NCBI GenBank assembly: GCA_000828975.1
Contig: AP014683.1
Span: 1,441,520-1,505,519, forward strand
Length of the DNA stretch: 64,000 nucleotides
Origin: Burkholderiales bacterium GJ-E10
GTDB taxonomy: Bacteria; Pseudomonadota; Gammaproteobacteria; Burkholderiales; Burkholderiaceae_F
Direction of reading: 5' to 3'
Shown here: positions 1 to 12,000 of the stretch, piece after piece
Layout of the letters: each line of letters begins with the position of its first letter
Numbering within the stretch: the first letter of the stretch is position 1
The notes under the pieces: generated by a model
Told to the model about the DNA's origin: nothing
What the model saw: only the letters and a program-made list of their open reading frames with translations
Databases searched by the model: none
Translations under genes and position numbers: made by a program

Positions 1-3000
1 GCCGCGAATGCCGCGCAATCGGATGCCTCCGGATTCGGGAGCAACCTCTCGACCGACGCGAATACGCTCCAGACCCAACTCAAGGCCTTGTCCTCGGACC
101 TGACCCTGACCCTGCTCGGCCAGAACAATTATCTTGCCGAGGTGGGAGCCGGTGCGGCCTCCGGCAACAGCGTAGCGATCGCCGGCGGGTTCGCGGTGGA
201 ATTCATCCAGAACCATGTGAAGGCGGAGATCGGCGCCGGCACGACCGTGGATTCCCCCGGCGGTGAGGTTTCGGTCCAGGCATCGGACCAGACGAGCGCC
301 AAGACCCTGGTCGGATCGCTCGCCGTATCGGGCGGCTCTGCCGGCGTCGGGGTCGACGCCGCGGTTCTCGACGACAGCAGCGGAATCACGGCCACGATCG
401 ACGGCGGAGCGACGGTTCAGCAGTCCGCGTCGGTGAACGTCGCCGCGACGTCGACGCAAGACGTCGCGCTTTTCGCGGTGAGCGCCGGAGCGGCGGACAG
501 CGTAGGCGTGGGCGGGGTCATCGGCCTCGTCACCGCGGGGAGAACGGCAAGCGCCACCATCGGTGCGGGCAGCACCGTCAATGCGGCCGCGATGAACGTC
601 CCGCTTGCCGGCGGCGGCTCGGCATTGTCCTCGGGGGCGGTGGACGTCTCGGCCACCAACGACTTCTCCGCCATCGACATCGGCGGAGGCATCGGAGTCG
701 GCAGTTCGGTGGGCATCGGGGCGACCTTGATTCCGGTCGTGATCAACGACAACGCCTATGCGCAGATCGATTCGGGCGCGACGGCGAAAACCTCGATCGA
801 TGCCGCGTCGCTGACCCTTTCCGGCACCAGCGCGGAAGACGTCACCAATATCGCGGTTGCCGGTTCGGCCGCCGGAGACGTGGCGATTTCCGGGGTCGCC
901 ACGCCGGTGACGCAATTCGTGACCACCGACGCCACCATCGGACAGGACGCCACGATCACGGCCACGACCGGGGCCGTCGACGCCACGGCACAGGACACCA
1001 CCCAGATCCTCAACGTCGGTGGCGCGGTGGGCGGCGGCGGAACGGTCGGCGTCGGCGGCGCCGGCGCGGTCTCCAGCCTCAACGATACAACCGAGGCCTA
1101 CATCGGTGACGGCTCGTCCGTGACCGCGGGGGGCGCGGTGACCGTGAAGGCCCTGGCCACGGAGAGCGTGCTCACGGACGTGGTGACCGGGGCGGTCGGC
1201 GGCAGCGCAGGCGTGGCCGTGGCATTGGCCTCGAGCGCGATCAGCGACACCACCGAAGCCTATCTCGGGTATGGCACATCGGTTACCGCCGACTCGGTCG
1301 ACGTGCAATCCCGCGACAACTCCACCATCAATGATCTTGCGGGGTCCCTGGCGGGAGGCGGCTCATTCGGCGCCGGCGCGGGGGCCGACGTGAATGTCCT
1401 GATCAAGAACACCTACGCCTGGATCGGCCAGGATGCCGCGGGTTCCGCCAGCGGCGCGGCCGCCAAGGTCACGGCCTCGGGCGGGGACGTGACGGTAAAG
1501 GCGACGAGCCACGAGAACGTCACGTCGCTGGTTGCCGGCGCAGCCATCGGCGGTACGGCCGGCGCGGCGGGTGCGCTGCAGACCTATGTCTTGACGGGCA
1601 ATACCCAGGCCGCAATCGCCACCGGCGACACCGTCACCGCGTGGGGCACGGTCGCAGTGCTTGCCAACGATACCGATGCGCTCGGCGCAACTGTTGGGGG
1701 CGGCGCGCTGGGCGGCACGGCCGGGGTCGGCGCGGCGATCGGCGTCGTGGTCGCGGATCAGACCACCCTGGCGGGCATCGCGACCAACGCAAACGTCACG
1801 GCGTTGGGCAACGGCAGCGGTGCGACGGTTACCGTGGGGTATGCCGGCCAGTTTTCGGGCGGCAGCGAATCGAACCCCACCACGGCGCAGGGCGCCCAGA
1901 CGGAAGGCAGCAACCTTTCCGGCGGCACCCGGACCACGACCGCGGTCACGCGAACGGTGCAGGGGGTGGTGGTGAACGCCGCGGCCACGAGCGCGCTGGA
2001 CACGCTGGCGGTCGGGGCCGGTCTTGGCGGCACGGCCGGCGTCGCCGCATCGGGTTCCGTGCCGGTGGTGATCAGCGACACCGAGGCCAGCGTCGGCGCA
2101 GGCGCCCAGATCAATCAAAACCAGAATACCGGCCTCGGTCCGAATAGTGGGGCGCAGTCGGTCGCCGTTGCCGCGGCCAGCGACCTCTACGTCCACGGAA
2201 TCACCGGAGCACTGGGCGGCGGAGGCGTGGCAGGAATCGGCGCGGGCCTGCTGACCAACATCATCGACAACACGACCAAGGCGTTCATCGATTCCGGCAC
2301 GACGGTGTCGGCGCAGTCCAACGTCGACGTCACCGCCGCGGCACGCGAAGATTTCTCCGGGGTAACGGCGAGCGCCGGCCTGGGCGGCGTTGCCGGCATC
2401 GCCGGCGGCGCCACCGCCCTCGCCGTCAACGACATCACCTACGCCTATATCGACGGGGCCGTCACCGCCGACGGTAGCGTGGCGGTGACCGCCGACGATC
2501 AGACGAGCGCCGGGATTTTTGCCGGGTCGGCAGGGCTGGGGGTGGGCGGAGCCGGCGTCGGCGCCGGCATCGGCGTGGCGGTGATATCCAAGGACACCGA
2601 ATCGTGGGTCGGGCCCGCTGCGATGATCAGCGCGTTGGGCAAGGGCAGCGACGGCGCCTTCAATGTCTTCACCGCCGGAACTTCGACGGCGACGACGCCG
2701 GGGCAGGGCGTACTCGTCTCGGCCGATTCCGGTGAAAGCCTCGACACCGTCGCCGTGGCCGGCGCCGGGGGACTGTATGCCGGGGTGGCCGGGGCGGTGG
2801 CCGTCGACGCCGTTTCGACCAAGACCCTGGCGTCGATCGATGGCGGCGCCGCGATCAATGGCAGCAACGCCGGCGCCAACCCCAACCAGAGCGTCGACGT
2901 GGTGGCACGCGACAGCACCGCCCTCGCGATGGCCAACGGTGCCGTGGGCGTGGGCGCGGCCGGCGTCGGCGGCGCCGTCGCCGTCGCCGTGCTGACGGGG

Positions 3001-6000
3001 GATACCGCCGCCTCCATCGGCGACCTCGCTACGGTCAACGCCGCAGGGGACGTTTCGGTCGCCGCATATTCGAACAAGGGAATTTCCTCCGACGTCGTAG
3101 GCGTCGGCGGCGGCGTCGTCGGTCTCGGCGCATCGATCAACGTGCTGGCGATCGCCAATGGCGCGACGGCCGAGAGCAGCCAGGGTTCGGACAGCCAGAC
3201 CATCGGCGAGATCACCACGACCTCGGGCCACCAATCGGTGGGCGGCAATGCCGATTCGACGATCCAGAACCCCACGCTGAGCGGCGCGCTGTCCGGATCC
3301 AGCAACGCCAATGTGCAATCCGCCGGTTCGACCGTGCAGACGGCGGAGAACGGCGCGAGCGCGTCGTCGGTCCTCGGCGGCAACGGGGTTTCGGGAACCT
3401 CGGCGACCATCGGGAACGCCGCGGTGTCCGCAGGCGGCAGAATCGCCGTCGATTCGCAGGATGTGGTGGCGGCGACGGCGACGACCAATGCGGCGGGTGT
3501 CGGCGGCGTCGGCATCGGCGCCGGGGTCGGAGTGGGGATCGATACCGCATCGAACACCGCAAGCATTGCAGGGAAATCGACCCTTTCCGCGGGCAGCATC
3601 GCCGTCGATGCCAACACGGTCCATACGATCAGCGAAAACAGTCTCGCAGGCGGTGTGGGCCTGCTGGCCGGTGCCGACGCGGTGGTTGCCTACACCTCCG
3701 ACCAATCGGCGACCAGCGCCTATGTCTCCGGGTCGACGCTCGACACGACCGCCGGCGTCGATATCCAGGCGGATTCCAATCGGACCCTGACCGTCTCCGG
3801 AGCGGGCGGGTCGGTTGCGGGCGCCGTCGCCGCCGGCGCTTCGGTCGCGATCGGCCAGATCGGCGCCGGCGCGAGCGCGTACGAGAGCGGCGCAACCATC
3901 GACGCGAGCGGCGCCTCGAGCCAGGTCACCATCGAATCGTCGACCACGGATTCCACCCAGGCGAACTCGATCGCGGTGTCGGCAGGCCTCGGATATGCGC
4001 TCGACGGGTCGGTGGCGACGGCAACCGACAATGCGACGGCGGCGTCGTCCGTCGAGGGCGGCACGATCACGGATTCCGGCGGCACAGTCACCGTGAAGGG
4101 CCAGGCCAACGACGCCGCGAACGCCACCGCATCGGGCGGGTCCGTCGCGATCAGCGGGGCGGCGGGCGCCTCGATCGCCACCGCGACCGTCGCTGCGCCG
4201 GCCTCGTCGGGGGGCGGAACGACTCCGCCGCCGAACGTCACGGCCGACGTGCGCGGCGCACGGATCACGGCCGGCGCGCTCGATCTGTGGGCCAAGTTCG
4301 TCCAGCCGGTCAACGGCAACGATCAGGCGCCGCTGGTGAGCGCCACCGCGACCGGCATCTCGGGGGCATTGCTCATCGGCGCCAACGCCTCGGCGGCGAC
4401 CGCCACCAACGACGCGGGCGCGGTGGCCTCGGCCGAGAACAGCATCCTCACGATCACCGGCGCGGTCGATGTCGAAGGCGTGCTGATGACCGACCAGACG
4501 GCCTCGGCATCCGGCGTCTCGCTCGGCGGCCTGCTGGCGTTGGGCGCCAACGTGGCCAACGCCAGTTCCGATACGACGACCAAAGCCACGTTCCTGGACA
4601 TGGGAACCGTGACGGCAGGCAGCTTGACCCTGAACGCCAGCGGAGCCGATGCCAACTCGGCGGGGGTGATCGCCGGCAGCGGTGGGGCATTCTCCGGATC
4701 CGCGGCAAGTGGAACAACCTCCTCGATCGCGGATACGGTTGCCTTCCTCGGCAACGACACGTCGAACCCGATCACGGTGACCGTGGCGCCCGGCGGCACG
4801 GCCGCGCTTACGGCAACCCATACCGCGACGTTCAGCGTCCCCGTTCAACCCCTCGCCGGCCTGCTTCCCCAGGGCGGCGTCGACAGCACCAATGCGGCAT
4901 TGGTGGGCGCGAGCGGCGCGACGCTGAACAACAACGTCTACAGCACGGTCGACGCGGGGCTCGGCCCCGATGTCCATCTCAGCGCCACCAATTTCACGCT
5001 GGACGCGCGCAACCTGACCGCCAATCCGTTCGTTGGCGAAAGCACGCCCTACAGTGCGGCGTTCAATCCCGACAATGCCGGCTGGGATGTCAATTCGGGT
5101 TCCGGTGGCCTGGTCAACCTGCCGGCCGCCTCGAGCACGACCGCCATCACCCTGGCGACCAATGCCACGGTCGGCGACGGCGCGAGCGTGCACCTGATCG
5201 CCCCGACCGATCCCACCCAGCTCTCGACGCTGTACATCGAGGCATACAACGATCCGGTGGTCCAGCAGAAGGTCAACATGAATTCGGGCGGCGCGATCGC
5301 TACCGCCGCGGCGTCCGACAACATTTCCGTGCAGGACACGGCGACGGTGACGATCGGCAACGACGCCACCCTGCTGGTCGACATCGGCAACATCCAGGTC
5401 GGCGCATGGGGCAATGCCAATCTCTACGCGGCGGCCACGGCCACGACCTATGGCGTGGCAGGGGCTCCGACCGGTACCGCGCACGTCGATGCCTCGAGCA
5501 CCAACGTGGTCTCGGTGGGGACGAACGCGGAGGTCCAGGCCACCAATGGCGTCGACACCAACAACGCCACGGCCTTGACCGGCGGGACCGTGTCGCTGGC
5601 TGCCGGCGACAGTCCGACCGGCACCTCGTCGTCGTTCACGCTGGTTTCGGAAGTCGATCTCTACAACAATACGGCGATCCCGATCCCGGTTCCGCCGGAC
5701 GCGCAATCCAACATCACCAGCAACGCGCTGGTGCTGATCGCCGCCGATTCCCCGGCCACGGGCACGCCGCCGAATCCCGGCATCAACGCGGCGGGCGACA
5801 TCACGATCTCGGCAGACAAGGGGAACCTGGCGACCACGGCGCACGGGACCGGCACCAACATCTATCTCGAAGGACTGTCCAAGGTCGCGAGCGCGGTCAG
5901 CAACCTCTTCGGCGGCGGCAACGTCACATTCACCATCACCGGCGGGTCGACGTCGCAGAACGGAAGCAGCGCGATTCTTGCCGATGGCCTGGTCGATACC

Positions 6001-9000
6001 GGCATCCAGCGCGTGCAGAACCTGACCATCAACTACGCAAGTTCGCAAGCGAACGTCGCCGATCCGACCTGCACCGCATCCTCCGGAACCTGTCTGGCAG
6101 CGCCGACTCCCGGCCAGATCGGCTATACCACCGCGCCGACCACCCCGGGGGGGGACATCCTTGCCCGCTATGCGAATCTGCTGAAGCTCCTGGTCCAGTA
6201 CCAGAACGATCCGATTTCCGAAGGGGCGTACCGCAATGAAATTGCGTTCATGCAGACTGAGATGGTGGGACTCGGCCTGGGCCATTTCGATTCGAGCGGC
6301 ACTTTTTATACGAATCCCGGCGTCACCTTGCCGTCGGCGGCGGCGCAACAGCAGCTGGTGACCGACCAGACCAGCCTCGCCGCCGCGATTTCCAATCTAT
6401 CTTCTGCGACCTCGAGCATGTCGGGGCCGGATCTCGCCTACGCGACGGCGATCCAAAACGACGTATTCAACCCGCAGAACACAGTCAACGCGGAGGGCCT
6501 GAACCTTGGTTTGATCGCACTTTCGGACGCCGCGCTCACGAAGATTCAAACGCTGAGCCAATACACCTCGTATGTAGGGAGTCAGAACGCGCCCGGCAGC
6601 GGTTACGTCTATCTTTCCGACCTTGCCAAACAGCAAAGTGCGATCCAGGGGGACGCGAATGTAATCCTCAACGACGCCAACAGCAACCAGACCACCCAAA
6701 GCGACATTGCGACACAAATCGCCAACATCGGCAGCATCGCCAATTCCGCGACCTACAGCACAAGCGGGGCAAGCGCGCTAACGAGCGCTGCCACCCGGAT
6801 CAATGCCGATCTGACGGCGATCAACACGACCCTCGGCAAGGAGAATTCCTCCGCCGCATCGCTGTACAGCGCCGCCGGGACCTTGGCCGCGGACCTCTCT
6901 TCGCTTGCCACAGGGAGCGAGAATGCCGGGCAAAAATGTGTCGCGGGTCAGGCGTGCGATCCCACGATCTACAATGCCCTGTTCGCATACACCACACCGA
7001 CAGGCATCAGCGGCGCCCTGGGGGAAATCGAGAACGGCAGCAACCCCGATCTCCACTCCCAGAGCCAAGGTATCGCAACCGCATACAGCTCGGAGCAAAC
7101 CCGGTTCAACGCGTTGAGCGGGCCCGGAACCAGCGGATCGCTTTCCGGCTATGTCAACACGATCCAGGGCGATGCAACAACGGTTGCCAGCGATCAGACG
7201 CAAATCAACGGATCGGGAAGCGTTCCGACGGTGGAGCAGATCAACGTCGATCCGACCATCGCCCCGATCGGCAACATCCACCTCAACGCATCGGTGGTGA
7301 CCACCGACACGGCCTCGGTGCCAGCGCCACTGCAACCGCTGGTCGCAGCCGCAATGGCGCCGACCTCGGGGATGACCCTTACCGGACATCAGGGCGCACT
7401 GGAAGCGCCCGGCGATGCGGTGATCACGATCACCAACAACACCTCCGACCCGCTTTCCCTCAGCAACCTGACGATCCCGGCCTACGGTGTCGGCCTGGTC
7501 ACCGTCAACGGGGCGGCGATCAACTCGCCAGCCGACATCACGGCGCTGAACGCGGGTCAGGCGTTCTCCGGATTTTCATCGTCGGCGATCATGACGGCGG
7601 CGAGCACCCAAAAGCCGACGATCACCATCACCAGCAATTACAACCCAACCGCACAGTCGAATCCGACGATCGCGCCGGACATCACCCTGCAAAACCAGGC
7701 AACGATCTCCAATGAAGGCGGACCGGTAACGATCTTCAGCGTGGCGGGAAACATCTACGAGGATGGAACCATCAATGCCGCGTCGGTCGCCATCACCGCC
7801 GAGAACGGCGATGTCGCGTCCAGCTATCAGAACGGGATCGACAACGTCGGCGGCGATCCGAGCAGCAATGGTACGACGTCGTGCCCCGCACACTCGGGCA
7901 TCTCGGGAAACTGCGCCAACCAGAGCGGGTTGACCGGAGGCATCGTCGCCAATGGCGATGTCTCGATCGCCGCCCGCTATCTCAACATCAACTCCCCGAT
8001 CCAGAGCGGCATTGTCGACCATACGCTGGTGATCAATGCGGACGGTACGGTCAACAAAACCCTCAGCAATATCAACGTCACGTGTGATCCGACGTCGGCG
8101 GCGTGCGGTGCGAGCACCGATCGTTATCTTGTCGATGCCAGCCAGGTGCATGGCGGCTACATCCAGCTGTACGGCCAGATCCTGGATACCTCGCCGACCA
8201 TCGGCCAATTGACCGTGCTGAACGGGTTCGGCACCATCAACGTCGTCAATTACTCCAATCGGCCGGTGGTTCTGTCCACGCTCAATACCGGTCCGGACCC
8301 GGCCGGCAACGGAACCGGCACCGCCGGGAAGATCGACATCACCGATGTCCACCTCGACCGCGTCGGTGCCACCAGCGTCGATGCCACCGATGCGAATCCT
8401 GCAACGGATCCCGATGCCGCGATGGACACGTCCGCCAATCCCAATGCGGTGGACGTTACGCATACCGTCTATACCTACAGCGGCGGACAGATCAGCGAGA
8501 CGCAGCAGGTCGGAAGTCTCAACAGCCAGGGAATTCCGGTCTACATCAACCCCACCCCTGCTCCGACGCCCATCGCCGGAAGCACGACGAGCTACGATCC
8601 GATGGCCGGCCAGCGTTTCGTCTGGACGACGGCGACGAACAACACCGTAACCACGACGTTTTCCACCACATCGAGCGACTTTTTCGGGTCGAGCAGTCTA
8701 TCGATCGCCAACTGGACCACTCTGCAAAACGTGAATTCCGTCTCGGGGGCGACGACACCGCTACCCAACGGCACGTACATTTCCACGCAGGACACGCCGA
8801 TCGCCGGCAACAACCGGGAAACCGTCGCGCCGAATGGCGTGGTCATCGTCCCGCCGCAGCCGGGCGTGGCTACGACGCAGAGCAACAGCAGCCTGGAAAA
8901 CACGGGCTACACCTCGGTGTCCAATTACTATCTCACCTCGAACCCGTCGCCCACCCCGACCGGAACGTCCAGCAGCTGCATTTGGTACACCGCGTGCACG

Positions 9001-12000
9001 GTATCCAATGACACCACCTACTATTCGTTGACCCAGCAGTACACCCAGGTCAACACCAACTCGCTGAAGGCCGATTACCCGATCGGCATCTCCTTCGTCG
9101 GCGGAGCGACCGGTGCCATCAATGTGGTGTCCGGCGGCAGCGTCATCCTGACCGGCGCGATCTCCAATCGATCCGGGGCGACGACCATTACGGCGGGCGC
9201 CCCGGCGCAGTACGCCACCATCCCGACGGGAATACCGACGGAAACCTTGGCCATCGATCCCGCAGCCTCGGTCATCCAGGGCGCGAGTGGGGCGCAGATC
9301 ACGTCGAAAGACATCGTGCTCGGCGCGTCGGGATCGGTCGGCGGGGTCACCGATACGGCCAACCCGACGGCACCCGTCAATGCGGCGGTCGCGGTCGCAC
9401 TGACCGGCGGTAGCCTGACTGCCACCGCGGGCGATGCCGGCGGCAGCGGGAATGTTGCGATCTCTGCGAACGGCAATCTCGTCATCGGCACGGTGACGGC
9501 GGCCCATGCCAGCGCAACGCAGCAAAGCACGATCAGCCTGTCGAGCAATCAGAACATCGTGGGGGAGAACAGCTCCGCCCTGGTCCAGGCCGATTATGTT
9601 TCGCTGAACGCGCCCAACGGACAAATCACCGGGACAGGCGGCCTGGACGGCAACGCGTTGGCCGTCAACAGCGGCTACACCCTGAACCAGGCCCTGCGGC
9701 CGTTCGGCGATCCGTCGCAGGAAAACCCTGCCATCGTCACGCCCTATTACGGCGTCCAGGTGCTGGCGGGAGGGAACATCGATCTCTCCGCCGGCCGGTG
9801 GTCAGACAATGCGCCCGGCTCGATGCTGGTCGATACCATCGACTCCACCCGCGGCAACGTCACCTTGTGGGCGCCGGGTCAGATCCTCGACAACAACCCG
9901 GTGCAGACGATCAATCAACGCACCTACAGCCAGCTCGTGGCGTTCTGGAACTCCCTCGCGTTGACGGCGGGCGCAACCAATACGGCCAAGACGAATCAGA
10001 CGGTTACTGCGTATGAAAACGCGATGACCCAGAATTACGACCAATATTGGGCGATCCGCGATGGCCAGCCCAACGGCGGCGCGACGTATGACCCGAACTA
10101 CCAGGTCACCTACAGCACCCAACAAAGGAACGCCCTGGCGGCGCAAGGCTGGAGCGCGACGAAGATCTCCCAGTTCGAAACCGCCGCGACCCAGCAGTAC
10201 CACACGCTCAACAGCGAAGTCGGCGGTCTCACCGGCAGCTATGTCGCCGGGTATTCCTATCAGGCATCGCAGGCCGAACGCGACAGCCTGACCCAGGGTG
10301 GCACCTGGACCGCAAACCAGCTGTCGTTCGCGTTTTCGGCGGCGCTGCTCAAGACGGTCACCGACACCAACGTGGTGGTGAAGGCGCCCAACGTCGCCGG
10401 CAATGAAATCACCATCAACGCCGGCTCGGGTATCGGGGAGACCACCCAGGCCGGCAATGGCGTCAACAACCAATACGGCATGGTCATCGATGCCGGAACG
10501 GTGCCGTCGCAGTTCACCGATCCCGAGAAGGTCGCCCTGGCCTCGGCCGAAGCTTCCGATCTGCAGTTGACGATCGCCTATTCCGGCGGCACGCAGACGA
10601 TCTCGTTGGCCACCAACCCCGACAACCTTACCGCGGCCCAACAGGCGGCGCTGAACGCCGCCGCCGCCGGCAATGCCTACACCACCGGCAGTTACCTGAC
10701 GATTCTGACCAAGCGACCGCTGAACGTGAGCGCAACCGGCAACCTGAACGTCGGGGTGCAGGCGAGTCCCGGCAGCGGCACAACGGACACCGGCAACGCG
10801 TATCTCGCTTCTCAGGGAAACATCACGCTGGGGGCAATCTCCGTCCCCGGAGAGGCCCGCGTCAAGGCGCTCGGCGACATCGTCAACGCGACGACGGGAT
10901 CCGACATCCAGGCCGGAAGCATCATTCTCGAAGCGGCATCGGGAACGATCGGCGGATCCTTGGGAGCGTCGGGCGCCGTCAGCGGCAACCTCGTGCTCGA
11001 TTTGCTGCCGCATGCCCCGATCACCGCGCGGGCCGAGAATGGCGTATACCTCGCCACCCCGGGGTCCGACGCAGTGGTCGCCACACTCTACTCTCCGGGG
11101 ACGGTATCGCTGACCGCGGGCGGGTCCATCGCCAACGGTACCGGCGGGTCGTTGCTCAACATCCTGGCCAATGACGTGAACCTGGTCGCCGGCACCGGGT
11201 CCATCGGCTCCGCAACCGACTTCCTCAACGTCGGCGTCACCGCGCTGACCGGAGGGATCACCGCCGCCGCGGCCACATCCGGCCAATCGGTCTGGCTCTA
11301 TGGCCCGACCGGCAACGATTTCGTCATCGCCGGGGCCGATTCCGGCGCCACCGTCGATCTGGTCGCGGCCAACGATGCGACCATCAACGGCCCGGTTTCC
11401 GCGCCATCGCAGATTTCCGTCGCAACCGGCGGCCACGAAGTGATCGGCAGCACCGGCGACGTAACGACGACGGCCGGGAGTGTCGTCCTGCAGGCCGCAT
11501 CCCTGAAGATGCTGAATGGCGCCCAGATCAACGCCACGGTCGGCGACGTCGCAATCACGACGACGGGCGACGCCAATACCCAGGACGTCGGCAACGCGCT
11601 GATCACCGGCATCACCAGCGGCAGCACGGATGGGAACGCGGTGTCGGTGAATGCCGCCGGCCACATCCTGGCCGGTACCGCGGCGGGCCGCACCGATATC
11701 ACCGCGATGGCGCCGGGCGCGGGAGTGAGCCTGACCGCCGGACTTGGAATCGGCGACGAAACCGAAGCCGATGACGCGGCGGTCGACGCGCCGGGCCAGG
11801 CCCCCGGCACCGCCAACGCGATCACCGCGGCGGCAAACCCGCTGATCATCAAGACCGGACACATCGCCCTGTCCTCGGCCGCCGGCAACATCGACGTGGC
11901 GACCCTCGCCCCGATTCTGTCGGGCACGATCTCGGCGACCGCCGGCTCGATCGATCTTGCGGCACAGCAGGGCGTCACCCTGTCGAACATCGCGGCCCCG

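Noticed and set aside
1363-6348. Open frame of 1661 codons on the minus strand, antisense to the adhesin
   Set aside because: Its product is a low-complexity Arg/Gly/His-rich chain with no domain, and it mirrors the repetitive GC-rich coding of the adhesin on the other strand.
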